NCBI RefSeq assembly: GCF_025244665.1
Contig: NZ_CP104205.1
Span: forward strand, 1 to 64,000
Origin: Maribacter litopenaei
GTDB lineage: Bacteria; Bacteroidota; Bacteroidia; Flavobacteriales; Flavobacteriaceae
Direction of reading: 5' to 3'
Length of the DNA stretch: 64,000 bases
Positions 42,833 to 54,056 of this stretch are shown here, one piece after another. The position numbers and the translations under genes were made by a program. The first letter of the stretch is position 1, and the number at the start of each line of letters is the position of its first letter. Under the pieces are notes generated by a model that did not search any database, had not been told where the DNA came from, and saw nothing but the letters and a program-made list of their open reading frames with translations.

Positions 42833-42861
42833 AACGCCGTGCTATGTACGCCACCTGCGTT
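42833..42861. repeat. imperfect hairpin AACGC-GTG / CAC-GCGTT
   Basis: In a GC-richer 85-bp gap inside AT-rich surroundings: AACGC and GTG on the left pair with CAC and GCGTT on the right, with bulges, giving a structure loosely like short attC-type recombination sites. It may mark a cassette border. Consensus cores of integron attC sites are not properly met. Confidence 0.3.
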
Positions 42862-42895
42862 AGAAGTGGGCGAGTTGATGCGCTAGTGGCGAATT

Positions 42896-44672
42896 TTATG
42901 GAAATATAGTGAAAACCTGTAACGATGGTTCAGTTATCTCGGCATCTTTTGTGTAAACCACTTGCCCATTGAAAATGGTCATTTCCACCTGGGTGTCCAA
43001 TAATGTATCCTCCGGTACGGTCATTAGGTCTTGGTCAAAAATGGTAAAGTCGGCCAATTTTCCTTCGGTTATGGAACCTTTAATGCCTTCTTCAAAGGCG
43101 CCATAGGCGGCATCGAGGGTATAGGATCGTAATGCTTGTTCCCGGGTCATTTTCTGTCCAGGTTCATAACCCCCTTCAGGATTCCCTTCAAGGGTTTTCC
43201 GTGTAACGCTCGCATAATAGCTCGCAATGGGGTTCAAGGGTTCCACGGGAACATCGGTACCGTTAACCACCGGAATCCCACTTTGTAAAAGGGCCTGCCA
43301 CATATAGGCACCTTCCTTGATACGCTTTTCTCCCAAACGGTCTATCGCCCAAGGTCGATCAGAGGACAAGTGAACGGCCTGCATAGCGGGTATGACCCCA
43401 AGCTCTGCAAACCTAGGAATATCGTCCGGGTGTAAATGTTGGGCATGCTCGATCCGAAACCTGTTGTCATTGACCATCTGTGGTTTTTCCTTGAAGGCCG
43501 CTTCATAGCGGTCCAAGATCTCACGATTGGCGCGATCACCAATGGCGTGGGAACACACCTGAAAGCCATGTTCCAATCCGTTCAAGGATGTTTCCTTTAC
43601 AAATTCCATCGGTAAGGTCTCATGGCCATAATGATCGGGCCGATCGGAGTAGGGTTCCAACAACCAGGCACCTCTAGATCCCAAAGCCCCATCACAATTC
43701 AGTTTAATGGAACGTATCGTAAAAAGATGTTCCGGATCTACGCTGGGTCCCTTTTCATACCATTCGTTGAGGAGTTCTTTGTCCCATCCCGTCAGCATGG
43801 CGTACATGCGTATGCCCATTTTGCCTTCGGCCTTCATGGTATCATAGAGTGCGATGGTTTCCCTCCCAATACCGGCATCGTGGAAACCTGTGATACCGTT
43901 CCGGTGACAAGCAGCCACGGCCAATTCAAAGGCTTGGATGTCCTTCTCCGGGGTGTTCTCCGGGATGTGTTGGGTGATAAGGGTCATGGCACGTTCGTTG
44001 AAAACCCCTGTTGGGAGGCCTAAGTCATCCACGATTACTTCGCCTCCTTCCACGGAGAGGGCATCCATGTTTTCTGTACCCATCAATTGAAGTCCGGCCA
44101 ATTCCATCGCCTTGGCATTGGCGAAACCAGCGTGTCCACTGGCATGTCTTAGGTACACCGGGTTGTGCGGGGAAACGGCACTGAGTGCTTCATGGGTGGG
44201 GAAACCTAAAACGCTGTTTTCAGGCAGTTGATCCCATTTGCTCGCGGTGCCAACCCCGTCCTGTAATCCACTCACCGGGCTTTGCCTTGTCGACAGCATC
44301 GGCAACGGCATCTATAATTTCCTGAAAGCTTTTGGTATTGATAAGGTCCAGGTTGAGTTCATTATAACCGAGACCCATAAAATGCCCATGCCCCTCAATC
44401 AGTCCGGGAGTCATGGTCTTACCTTCAAGATTTATTTCCTGGGTCTCCGGGCCTCGTAGTTTTTCGGCATTTTCCAAACTTCCGGAATATAGAATCCTGT
44501 TGTCTAAAGTTACCACAGCTTCAACCACAGGATTTAGGGAATCCATAGTATAAATGGGGCCACCGTGAATTAATAGGGTACCCACCTGCTTCTTTTCACT
44601 TGAACATGATAGTATAACGAGACCAAGGAATACATGGCAAGAAATCAGTAGCAGCTTTTGAAAGGCATTCAT
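42896..44672 (-). CDS. metal-dependent amidohydrolase lipoprotein, YtcJ-like (one apparent frameshift)
   Basis: About 590 aa. MNAFQKLLLISCHVFLGLVI start with lipobox ILSC; a start 5 codons upstream (44687) is also possible. Amidohydrolase motifs: EGHGHFMGLGY (HxH metal ligands), HAIGDRANREIL, RIEHAQHLHPDDI and NGTDVPVEPLNP. The frame breaks near 44241-44245 (CGCGAGCAAATGG, one extra base, expected WH-x-x-KWDQLPENSV). Hydrolyses N-acyl or cyclic amides; substrate unknown. It precedes the esterase on the same strand, 49 bases apart. Confidence 0.87.
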
Positions 44673-44736
44673 ATGTAAGATTCTCATATAGTTTAGTTAT
44701 TTGGTTGACTAGAATGATGTTAACATCCGAATTGTT

Positions 44737-45765
44737 TTATTCGAAATCAAGGTAATAATCAAAGAAAGGTAACATTTGTTGGGGAATACGACCATCTTTG
44801 GTGTATATATTATTGGTATGTGTACCAATATATTCTTCTGCAAAATGTTTTACTCCTACATTCTCCAATCGTTGACTAAACATTTTACATTGTATGGTAA
44901 AGCGTTCCCCTGCATTGCGCCCCCAATCGAGTTTAATGGCCCTAAGCTTTTTTAGATTTTCAAGATACTCATCGATCATGTGAACGGGCATGTGCGAATA
45001 CCATTTTTCGAGCGCTTCAGGATTTGCCACTATTTCCTCATTTATATATTCAAAAGGCGGATCAAAATAAAAGGGAGGTTTGTTTGGGTTAGGAGACCAA
45101 GACCTGCCAAAGGCCAAAATGACCTTTCCGAAATAAGATTTTGAGAGATCTGGTATCGTTTTCATTTTTGAAAACTCCACATACGTATCGCTATTGGGAC
45201 CATATTCTCGTACTATAGTTAGTGCTCCTGGACTTAATGCATAAACGGTTTCAAAAATATCCGGGTGTTTCATGGCAATTTTTAAAGCACCGTATCCTCC
45301 CATACTATGTCCTGTAATTCCGCGACTCCCCGGTTTGGCCAAGGTCCTGTAGTTCTTGTCCATATGGGACACCAAATCGAAAGCTGTAAAATCCTCCCAG
45401 TTGCCAAAAACACCCGTATTGGAATAAAAGCTACCATCGTAGGTAGTTTTCTCATCCGGGATTACCAAAATAAAAGGATCGATTTTATCGGCAACAATAC
45501 TATAGTCCAAGAGGTCTTTCATGTAATCCATAAGCGTATGATCATTGAGGAATCCATGAAGAAAATATATGACGGGGTATTGGGTTTCAGAAGACTCATA
45601 ATTTGGGGGCAAATAAATCGATACCGCCCTTGTAGGGTTTTCACCAAAATCATTTTCCAAGTTTTTGGAGTAGATAGAATCAATAACTACGGTGCCCTTT
45701 ATTCCTTCCTGTGAAACAAGAATACCTGATATGGTTAGGAAGAGTAGAAAAAATACCTTTTTCAT
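44737..45765 (-). CDS. exported alpha/beta-hydrolase esterase (esterase D/PHB-depolymerase-like)
   Basis: 342 aa with signal peptide MKKVFFLLFLTISGILVSQ. The nucleophile elbow GHSMGGYGALK and oxyanion YFLHGFLNDH are clear, and VSIYLPPNYESS is typical for carbohydrate-ester or S-formylglutathione-like esterases. The His is probably in GTHTNNI near the C terminus. Located 10 bases after the small AtuA-related gene, likely in one operon with it. Substrate unknown. Confidence 0.88.
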   Translation of the reverse strand: MKKVFFLLFLTISGILVSQEGIKGTVVIDSIYSKNLENDFGENPTRAVSIYLPPNYESSETQYPVIYFLHGFLNDHTLMDYMKDLLDYSIVADKIDPFILVIPDEKTTYDGSFYSNTGVFGNWEDFTAFDLVSHMDKNYRTLAKPGSRGITGHSMGGYGALKIAMKHPDIFETVYALSPGALTIVREYGPNSDTYVEFSKMKTIPDLSKSYFGKVILAFGRSWSPNPNKPPFYFDPPFEYINEEIVANPEALEKWYSHMPVHMIDEYLENLKKLRAIKLDWGRNAGERFTIQCKMFSQRLENVGVKHFAEEYIGTHTNNIYTKDGRIPQQMLPFFDYYLDFE

Positions 45766-45775
45766 TTTTATGGTT

Positions 45776-46075
45776 TTAAAAAGTTACGTCCAATAAATAG
45801 GCCCCAAGTGTTTTTCCGTGTTTGTCCAGGGTAGTGGAGGAGGTAACCCCACCTCCAAGGGCATCATACATTACAAAATTTAATGCTCCAAGATGTGGAA
45901 GGTCATAGCGCTTTACCTCACCCAAAACCTGATTCCCAAACCACTGCTTTACAAATTCGGGAGTTAATTTTTCCGATACTTTTTCAAAATCCTTCGTATC
46001 ATAGACTGTTACGGAAACATTGCTGATATTTCCTTTGTCCCCGATCCTAACATGTGCAATTTCCCATAACTTCAT
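45776..46075 (-). CDS. AtuA-related C-terminal domain protein
   Basis: 99 aa, MKLWEIAHVRIGDKGNISNV start and GALNFVMYDALGGGVTSSTTLD in the middle, matching the small domain usually fused to the C terminus of AtuA proteins. Here it is a separate gene 2 bases after the large AtuA part, so both halves probably work as one enzyme. Confidence 0.85.
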   Translation of the reverse strand: MKLWEIAHVRIGDKGNISNVSVTVYDTKDFEKVSEKLTPEFVKQWFGNQVLGEVKRYDLPHLGALNFVMYDALGGGVTSSTTLDKHGKTLGAYLLDVTF

Positions 46076-46077
46076 GG

Positions 46078-47416
46078 CTACGTATTTTTGTAAAGTATAG
46101 TAATAGTAAAATCATCTTTAGGAATTAAAATGGACGCAATGGAAATAATTTCATCTACTTTCTTGGTTGCACCACCTCCACCATAGGGTCCATTGGTATA
46201 TAACGTCTCTACTTCATTTGCAATTAGTTGAGCGTGCTCTTTTGTATCTGTTTTTGCCGATATCCGTAGTCGAACCTCATTGATTTCATTTGGGATTTTT
46301 CCATCGTCGAACAAGGAATTTATGCCGATGAGATCACATCGTAATCCGGAAATGGGGTATGTCACTTTTTTCAGCCTTTTTTCCACTATTTCTTGTGCCA
46401 ATAGAGCACGGGCTATGCAGTTGGATCCGCCATAACTGATTTGTCCTTCCCCAATAAACCCATTCAAATAGCCAACACTTGTTTTGTAAGTAGTCGTGGC
46501 AGTTTTTCCTGAGGCTCCGGAAAAAGCAATTTTATCTTTTTCAATTTCTTTAAAGTCCACCTTTGAAAAATCAGCGGTACAATCTGGAGTAATATAATTT
46601 GCAGGATCATGAATTTCATAGAGCAACTGTTCTGTACAGGTGGCCCTTGTGACCATACCGCCACTGTTTTCCAATTTGGTGATAAAACCTTCCCCGGATT
46701 CATTAATCTCTACTAAGGGAAAACCTAAATTCCGAGAGATTTGGCACCTCCTTGACCCCCGGATCTGCAAAATATCCCCCGGTAACTTGTCCAGCACATT
46801 CCAACAAATGGCCTATCATGGTTCCTACACCCATTTTTTTCCAATCGGATGTTCCCCATTCAAACTCATACATCATTGGCGCTAAAAATAGGGAAGGGTC
46901 GGCCACTCTTCCTGTAATGATGATATCGGCATCATTTTCTAGTGCTTCTACGATACCCTCATGGCCAAGATAAGCATTAGCGGAAAATAGGTCTTTTTCA
47001 ATTTTCGATAGTGGCTCTCCGGTTTCGATAACACTATTTTTATCGTAATCTTGAATTCTATCGGATATATCATCCCCTAGGACAGCGGCTATTTTTAAGT
47101 TTTTAAGACCCAGTTGAGTGGCCAATTTCGCAACCTTCTCCATAGCCGTTTTTGGATTGGCAGCCCCCATATTCGTAATGACCTTAATAGAATGTTTATG
47201 GGCCAATGGGAGTACTTTTTCCATCCGATATAGTAGCAAGTCGTTATAGCCTTTTTCGGGATTGGCTTTTTTGGCCTTTTGCGCCAAGGCGATGGTTCTT
47301 TCAGCAAGACCTTCAAAACAGATGTAATCAAGATTCCCATATTTCATTAGGTCCAGGGCGGGTTCTAAACGATCTCCCGCATAACCAGCTCCACTACCGA
47401 TTCTAATTCTCTTCAT
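46078..47416 (-). CDS. acyclic terpene utilisation AtuA family (DUF1446) protein (one apparent frameshift)
   Basis: About 445 aa. IRIGSGAGYAGDRLEPALDL start and DADIIITGRVADPSLFLAPM are the N-terminal family marks; GGSNCIARALLAQEIVEKRL and PYGGGGATKK mark the C-terminal half. The frame breaks at 46732-46737 (CCGAGA on the plus strand; expected CTCCGGAAT on the coding strand). Proteins of this family are linked to citronellol/geraniol and acyl-CoA breakdown, but many bacteroidal copies sit with CitMHS transporters as here, so terpene use is not certain. Confidence 0.88.
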
Positions 47417-47419
47417 TTT

Positions 47420-48704
47420 TCACCAGCTTATTGCTCCGATTAGTAATGATAAAATTAATATTACAATAGTGACCAAAAAAGCCAATGGAATTGTCTTTTT
47501 TTGATGGTCCCCTAATTCAATACCGGTAAGTCCGATGAGAAGATAGGTGGAACCTGTTAAAGGACTCACAGGAAATCCCGTGGTCATTTGCCCAATAATT
47601 GAAGCTCTCCCCACTTCAATGGCCTCAACTCCAAAATGGGAGGCCGTAGTTGATAACAGGGGTAAAATACCAAAATAATAGGAATCAGGATCAAATAATA
47701 GGCTAGCGGGCATGGAAAGTACTCCCGTAATAACTGCTAAATGACTACCGATGACATCTCGGAATATAAGTTACGGCACTTTCTGCCATAGCATTTATCA
47801 TTCCTGATCCTTTTAATATTCCCGTAAAACATCCAGCGGCAAATAAAATACTAGCCATCAAGAGGGCGGCCTTGGCATGTGCATTAATTCGCTCGCCTTG
47901 TTCCTTTGGATTTGGATAATTAATGATCAATGAAATGGCAAAAGCTACCATGAAGATGATATGTGGCGGAGCTATGCCACTGATCAAAATCGCCACGGCC
48001 AATAACACCAGTGCAATATTGAAATAGTATAACCGGGGCCGTTCCAACCCAGTATCGACTTCGGGTACGGATGTTGCTTCATCAGTCTGTATCGATTTCA
48101 CAACACGTTCTTTTTTCCCGAGGAAATAAGATATAATCAGCACGGTTAAAAGTCCACCAATAACTGGGATCAATAAGGGGTTGAATAATTCGGTGACATT
48201 TACTTCCGAAGCAGTTGCCGCACGTATGGTGGATCCACCCCAAGGTAGTATATTCATGGTGCCCGCAGCCAAAGCCGCAATGGTAGCCAAGGTTGTTCTT
48301 TTCATCTGTAGGGTATCGTATAATGGAAGAAGTGCAGGAATCGTGACTAAAAAAGTAACTGCTCCCGAACCATCCAAATGCACCGCCATTGCCAAAAGCG
48401 CCGTTGCCACCGCAACTCGTGAAGGGTTATTTCCTGCGAATTTTAATAAAGCTTTTATTAATGGCTTAAACGTTCCTGCATCGGTTAAGATTCCAAAAAA
48501 CAAAATGGCAAAAATGAACATGACCCCTGTAGGAGCAATTGATTTTAAACCTTCCGTAACAAAGGTGATAATTTCAGTAGTAAAGCCACCCAAAAGAGCC
48601 GTTATGATGGGAACGATAATTAAGGCAACCACGGCGGCCATCTTCTTGCTCATTACCAAAAATAATAATCCTATAATTGTGAGTAGCCCCAACCAAGCTA
48701 GCAT
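47420..48704 (-). CDS. CitMHS-family (citrate-metal type) transporter (one apparent frameshift)
   Basis: About 428 aa, twelve or so membrane helices. MLAWLGLLTIIGLLFLVMSK is the chosen start at 48704. Family features: HLDGSGAVTFLVTIPALLPL, AAGTMNILPWGGSTIRAA and PVSPLTGSTYLLIG. The frame breaks at 47757-47762 (coding ATTCCGAGATGTC, expected ATTCCGGATGTC, YIPDVIGSHLAV). Its stop precedes the AtuA start by 3 bases, so it probably supplies the substrate of that pathway. Confidence 0.9.
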
Positions 48705-48767
48705 GAATACAAGGTTTTTAAGATGATGTTTATTACTATTTGGAACATTCCAAATTATTCTAAATGT

Positions 48768-48801
48768 AACAAAAGCCATGACGCGTGTCACGGCTTTTGT
48801 T
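48768..48801 (-). terminator. terminator after the Gfo/Idh gene
   Basis: Read on the minus strand, a 15-bp stem with one G-U pair (arms 48787-48801 and 48768-48782) with a 4-nt loop and T-rich flank. It separates the oxidoreductase from the transporter operon. Confidence 0.7.
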
Positions 48802-48821
48802 ATTTATGAAAAAGAAATAGG

Positions 48822-50246
48822 TTAACTAAGCTCCCATCCTTTACGGTAACTACCTTTTACCCATTCATTTGCTTTATCCCAATTGGTAACCCGCATATTA
48901 TCACCGTCCCAAAGGATTTTGCGTCTGCCCGGATATTCAAATGGGTCCCAGTCACCCAGTTGTTTTCCTTCTTTCAATTTTTTATACTGGAAAGCCTTAA
49001 TGGCCAAATTACCCATCAATACGGCTTCGGTCAAGGGCCCGGAGCGTTCAAATCTCGATGAAGTTTCAACACCCTGTAGACAACCTTCTACAAAGTTCCT
49101 TTGATGACCTCCTGTATCACCCTCAATTCGTGTTAAATATGGTTTAGGTGGTGTCATCAATTCCATCGTAGTAGAGGGTAATAATCGTGCATTCCTGGAA
49201 TAGGTATCACACACCGAATACCTCCGGTTCCATAGAAAATACTTCCTCCTCCACCATCTCCTATAGTTTCGCCGTCCTTCAATTCATCTCGGAAGGTCGG
49301 GCAGCAATCCGCCGTCATACCAATTTAATGCGATATCGCCATGTTCCGGTGTGTTGAATTTTAATCGTACAATGGACGAAGCTGGGCAAGATTGGCTGTA
49401 ATCTGCCTCTACAAAATCACCCACCCAGTTCGTTGTGCAACTTGCCTCCGCTTCGGTAGGATATCCTAGTTCCAAAACACTAAATGGAGTTTCCATAATA
49501 TGGCAACCCATATCGCCTAAAGCTCCTGTTCCAAAATCCCGTAAACCTCTCCACTTAAAGGGCAGGTAGGCATCATTGTAATCTCTCATTTCCGCAACCC
49601 CCAACCATAGGTCCCAATCCAGGCCTTTTGGAATACGGTCTTTGCCTTGAGGTACAGGTACACCTTGTGGCCAAACAGGTCTATTGATCCAACAATCTAC
49701 TTTGTATACTTTTCCTATAATGCCCGAATCTATCCACTCTTTGGCTTCTCGGCTTCCATCACTGGATGCTCCTTGGTTACCCATTTGGGTAACGATACCA
49801 TTTTCCTTGGCGACTTGGGTCATCATTCTCGCTTCATTAATATTATGCGTCAGCGGTTTTTCCACATAGGCATGTTTTTTTGCCCTCATGAACGGCAAAG
49901 CTATTGTAGCATGCATGTGATCTGGAGTGGCCACCATAATGGCGTCCATATCATTTAAATGTTTGTCATAGACTTTTCTGAAGTCCTTGTATTTTTTGAC
50001 ATCCGGGAAATTGGCATAGGTTTCTGCGGCCCTTCTGTCATCTACATCGCAAAAGGATACGAATTTCACTTTTTGGGTTTCGTTAAGGCCTTGGATTACA
50101 CTGGCACCTCTACCCCCTACACCAAAAGCGCCAATGTACAATGTGTCGCTTGGTGGAACATGGTTTTTACCCATTACAAAACTGGGTACTATACTAAATG
50201 CCGTGGAGGCGGCAACCGTATTTTTTATAAATTTTCTTCTTTGCAT
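48822..50246 (-). CDS. Gfo/Idh/MocA oxidoreductase with Tat-like signal (two apparent frameshifts)
   Basis: About 474 aa. The start MQRRKFIKNTVAASTAFSIV resembles a twin-arginine (or Tat-like) signal, giving a periplasmic enzyme. Rossmann motif IGAFGVGGRGASVIQGL, then EKPLTHNINEARMM (catalytic EKP) and GDMGCHIMETPF. Breaks: extra base at 49287-49292 (coding CCGAGATGAA, expected DLPDELKDGE) and one base missing near 49208-49215 (before CDTYSRNARLLP). Such enzymes oxidise sugars or inositols with NAD(P). Terminator downstream; the TIM-barrel gene at the window end is of the type often paired with it, though distant here. Confidence 0.9.
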
Positions 50247-50528
50247 GTTATACTAAAATTTAACTGAGCTTGGAAGGTACAAAAAATTGACTTTTTATGT
50301 AAGCCTTGTGGTTTTTATTAAACCCATAAAATGAACAGCTAAAATTTTGGATTTCCGCAATAGAACGGAGGAAATCTTCATATAGCACATAAGGGATTGA
50401 CGGATCTTAATCTATCACAAATTCTTACCTAAAAGTTAAAGAATGCCTTTTTACATAAATAAATCTTAAAGGGTAATCCAGAATGCGATTTGTGACCGTA
50501 TAACCCCTAGAACAAATCGAAAACACAA

Positions 50529-51959
50529 ATGAAATCTGAAAATACTATTACACCTGAATTACATCGTACCAATCGTAGTGACGCTACCCCTAGTTTTAAG
50601 AATGGATTTTTAATCAAAACTAGAATACAATCTTTTATTCAAAACGCAAATGCATGGGGCGTTTTTGTAATGGGGAGTACTTTTGTTTTAATGATAGCTT
50701 CCATTTACGTGATGTATGTCTTGCAGACGGATTATGACCAATTCAATCAAGACCGAATGAGTACTACCTTCGGGATGATTTTTATGTTCATCGCCGCAGG
50801 TCTTTTTGCCTTTAAAGCTGGATTTTTTGTTTACACATTATATCGATATTTCCGTTACAAGGCGATTGATTCAGTATCCGATGAGGAATTACCAACCTGT
50901 ACGGTAATCGTTCCTGCTTATAATGAAGGAAAACAAGTGTATGCCACTTTAAAAAGTTTGGCGGCAAGTGATTATCCAGAAGGAAAATTACAACTACTAT
51001 CCATTGATGATGGTAGCAAAGATGATACTTGGTATTGGATGCAAGAGGCAAAAAAGGTCCTAGGAGACCGTGTGTCCATATGTCAGCAGCCAAAAAATAT
51101 GGGCAAAAGACATGCTTTGTACCGCGGTTTTAATGAAGGTACAGGGGATGTGTTTGTTACGGTAGATAGTGATTCCATAGTTGATAGGGACACGCTAAGA
51201 AATTTGGTGAGCCCATTTGTGACCAACGAAAAATGCGGTGCCGTTGCTGGTAATATTAGGGTGCTTAACAATAAAAATGCCCTGATTCCAAAGATGTTGG
51301 ACGTTAGTTTTACGTTGAGTTTTGAATTTGTAAGGTCTGCAGAAAGTAGTTTAAACTCTGTACTGTGTACACCAGGTGCACTTGCAGCCTACAGGAGAAC
51401 GGCTGTGTTTGGTTGTTTGAACGATTGGATTAACCGGACGTTTATGGGACAACCTTCGGATATTGGTGAGGACAGAGCTATGACCAATATGATTTTAAAA
51501 CAAGGCTATCACGTTTTGTTTCAAAGAAATGCCTATGCCTATACCAATGTTCCTGAAAAATATAAGGGGCTTTATAAGATGTTCATCCGTTGGGGAAGAA
51601 GCAACGTAAGAGAGAATATAGAAATGTCCAAATATGTCTTCAAAAACTTTCGTGAGGGTACTAAGGCAGGGACAAGATTGCTGTTCTTTAGTCAGGCGAC
51701 CAAGATTGTGATGAGTTATCCATTCTTGTTATTCATGCTGTACTTTGTGGTAACCCATCCATTATTATTTGTTAGTTCTACTTTGTTCAGCATCTTGGTT
51801 TTATCCACATTTCCCGTAATATTCTATGCGAAGCGATATAATTTTATAGAATCTTTACGGGCATATTCTTACAGTATCATGTATACGTTTGGTTTGTTCC
51901 GGATTACTCCGTATGCTATTGCCACTGCCAATAGAAGAGGTTGGTTAACTAGGGGATAG
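50529..51959 (+). CDS. family 2 glycosyltransferase, hyaluronan/chitin synthase-like
   Basis: 476 aa. Two N-terminal membrane helices (GVFVMGSTFVLMIASIYVMY and FGMIFMFIAAGLFAFKAGFF), a GT-A domain with CTVIVPAYNEGKQVYATL, VTVDSDSIVDRDTL (DxD), GEDRAMT and the FIRWGRSN (QxxRW-type) product-channel motif, then three C-terminal helices. Processive glycan synthase, probably an exopolysaccharide. The sugar is not determined. Undamaged; terminator after it. Confidence 0.92.
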   Translation: MKSENTITPELHRTNRSDATPSFKNGFLIKTRIQSFIQNANAWGVFVMGSTFVLMIASIYVMYVLQTDYDQFNQDRMSTTFGMIFMFIAAGLFAFKAGFFVYTLYRYFRYKAIDSVSDEELPTCTVIVPAYNEGKQVYATLKSLAASDYPEGKLQLLSIDDGSKDDTWYWMQEAKKVLGDRVSICQQPKNMGKRHALYRGFNEGTGDVFVTVDSDSIVDRDTLRNLVSPFVTNEKCGAVAGNIRVLNNKNALIPKMLDVSFTLSFEFVRSAESSLNSVLCTPGALAAYRRTAVFGCLNDWINRTFMGQPSDIGEDRAMTNMILKQGYHVLFQRNAYAYTNVPEKYKGLYKMFIRWGRSNVRENIEMSKYVFKNFREGTKAGTRLLFFSQATKIVMSYPFLLFMLYFVVTHPLLFVSSTLFSILVLSTFPVIFYAKRYNFIESLRAYSYSIMYTFGLFRITPYAIATANRRGWLTRG

Positions 51960-51991
51960 ACTGGAAAGAACCATTTTAAACGTAAATACAT

Positions 51992-52029
51992 AAAAAAGGA
52001 GCCGGTTGTCAAAACCGGCTCCTTTTTTT
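51992..52029. terminator. bidirectional terminator between GT2 and HD genes
   Basis: AAGGAGCCGGTT / AACCGGCTCCTT stem with a 5-nt loop, T-run on the right and A-run on the left. A textbook shared terminator for convergent genes. Confidence 0.92.
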
Positions 52030-52705
52030 ATTGTTTGGACTTCACTGTTAAAGGATTCCATTCTTTGTAAAACTGCTCTAAATAATCCAACATGAACTGA
52101 TGCCTTTCTTCGGCCAGTTTTTTGCCGGTTTGCGTATTCATTTTATCTTTAAGAAGTAACAATTTTTCATAGAAATGATTGATGGTGGGTGAGGTAGATT
52201 TTTTATAGGCCTCTTTGCTCAATTTCAAATTAGGGGCAATCTCCGGATTATACAGTTCCCTATTTTTAAACCCTCCATAATTAAATGCTCTTGCTATACC
52301 GATTGCACCTATGGCATCTAAACGGTCGGCATCCTGAACCACTTGAAGTTCCTTGGAGTTGAATGATTTCTTTTTGGATGTCCCTAAACTGTTTTTAAAG
52401 GAAATGTGCTTTATTATTTTAACAACATGGGTTATTACCTTTTTTTTGACCCTTAATGATTGAAGAAAGTCAGCGGCCATTTGTGGCCCAATACTTTCAT
52501 CTCCATCATGAAATTTGGCATCGGCAATATCATGCAATAGTGCCCCTAAACTCACCACTAGAATATCTACTTCTTCGTCTTTGGCAATGAACATGGCATT
52601 TTGGAAGACTCTTTTTATGTGGAACCAATCATGTCCACCCTCGGCATTTTGCAAAGCTTCCTTCACGAAAATAATGGTTTCCTCTACTATTTCGGTGTTG
52701 CTCAT
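52028..52705 (-). CDS. HD-domain phosphohydrolase
   Basis: 225 aa. The HD motifs are HDWFHIKRV, LLHDIADAKFHDGD and VQDADRLDAIG, giving the four metal ligands of HD-type phosphohydrolases (YpgQ/YedJ-like), which act on nucleotides. No synthetase domain is attached. It starts 10 bases after plsC. Confidence 0.9.
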   Translation of the reverse strand: MSNTEIVEETIIFVKEALQNAEGGHDWFHIKRVFQNAMFIAKDEEVDILVVSLGALLHDIADAKFHDGDESIGPQMAADFLQSLRVKKKVITHVVKIIKHISFKNSLGTSKKKSFNSKELQVVQDADRLDAIGAIGIARAFNYGGFKNRELYNPEIAPNLKLSKEAYKKSTSPTINHFYEKLLLLKDKMNTQTGKKLAEERHQFMLDYLEQFYKEWNPLTVKSKQ

Positions 52706-52715
52706 TTAAAGGAAT

Positions 52716-53439
52716 TTATTCCGAAACTACGGCAGCTTCCGCCCTGGCGAGCAATCCATCAAAGTCTCCATCATTTTCAAAAGGTTCATGGACATCAAAA
52801 GACACCTTTGCTCCCAGCCCCATAGGGAATTTACCAAACTGAACCAATTTCCATGAATTATTAATACTTATAGGGACAATCAATGCCGATGGTGCCTTTT
52901 TCATAAGCATCTTTAGTCCCATAGGCTTAAATGGTTTCGGGTGGCCGTCCCTGCTTCCGGTTCCTTCGGGAAAAATAACGGCGGTCCTTTTATATTTCTC
53001 TATGTACGCCCCAAGTTTGCCAATTTCCATTAAGGAAGCTTTTGCATCCTTTCTATCTATTAAAACGGAACCACCATGCCTTAAGTTGAAGGAGACGCTG
53101 GGAATGCCCTTGCCCAGCTCTTTTTTGCTCACAAACTTTGGGTGATGCTTTCTCATATACCATATAATAGGTGGAATATCGTACATACTTTGATGGTTGG
53201 TAACGATAATCAGCGGTCTGTCCGTAGGAATAGAATAGGGGTTCGTGAACCTATAGGTTGTTCCTAGGATATTAGTGGAACGCATAAGCGACCAATTGAG
53301 CAAACTGACGGTTTTTTTAATACCAGGATATCCAAAAAGCTTTAAACCCAACCGAGAGGATTGGATGAAAAACGACCAATGTCAACCCAAAGGCAATAAA
53401 GAAAAACGGGGTTACAATATAGGATAGCGTCTTTTGCAT
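52716..53439 (-). CDS. plsC: 1-acyl-sn-glycerol-3-phosphate acyltransferase (one apparent frameshift)
   Basis: 240 aa. ATG 53439 (MQKTLSYIVTPFFFIAFG), N-terminal membrane helix. The acyltransferase HX4D motif is VTNHQSMYDIP and the substrate motif is VIFPEGTGSRDG. The frame breaks at 53352-53357 (coding CTCTCGGTTGG, expected CTCCGGTTGG, HPILRLGL). It acylates lysophosphatidate to phosphatidate at the inner membrane. Divided from the bacilliredoxin gene by a terminator. Confidence 0.93.
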
Positions 53440-53450
53440 GCTACAAAAAT

Positions 53451-53474
53451 AAAAAACCGCTCTGGTAAGAGCGG
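53451..53474 (-). terminator. terminator after the bacilliredoxin gene
   Basis: Read on the minus strand: CCGCTCT-4-AGAGCGG stem followed by six T. It ends the transcript from 53925. Confidence 0.88.
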
Positions 53475-53515
53475 TGATTCACAATTAAAATAAGTAATCG
53501 TTAGTAATAATTATA

Positions 53516-53925
53516 CTAACAGAATTCGTTATAGGCCTGAACCAGGTTTTCTGCAATCATTTCTGCAGGCCTCCCTTCTATATGATGACGTTCTATCATA
53601 TGCACCAATTCACCATCTTTGAACAAAGCCATTGAAGGGGAGGAAGGTGGAAATGGGATCATCAAATTTCGGCAGCATTGACAGCTTCAGTGTCCACACC
53701 AGCAAAAACGGTTACTGTATGGTCAGGGGTTTTGTCATTCTGTAAACTCATTTTTGCCGCAGGTCTCGCATTAGCAGCAGCACATCCACATACTGAATTA
53801 ACAACCACTAGCGTGGTTCCTTGCTGCTTGATGGCATTTTCGACCGCTTCGGCCGTATATAATTCTTCAAACCCGGCAGAAGCCAAGTCATCTCTCATAG
53901 GTTTTACTAATTCCGCAGGATACAT
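53516..53925 (-). CDS. BrxA/BrxB-type bacilliredoxin (one apparent frameshift)
   Basis: 136 aa, thioredoxin-like. The redox motif is VVVNSVCGCAAANARPA (CGC), as in bacilliredoxins that remove bacillithiol from proteins. The frame breaks near 53665 (GCCGAAATTTG, one A missing, expected AENLMIPFPPSSPSMALF). The C terminus ends AYNEFC. This fits use of bacillithiol as low-molecular-weight thiol in this organism, which is an inference from family knowledge. Confidence 0.92.
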
Positions 53926-54056
53926 AGTATTATTTTTTTATTAATCTGAACAACAAAGATAATTAATTTGACCTATTTTCTTGGAGACCTTAACTTTTCC
54001 TTAGTCTTCCATTTTCTACCTAATATCATATCTTTGGCAATTATCAAATCATAGCA

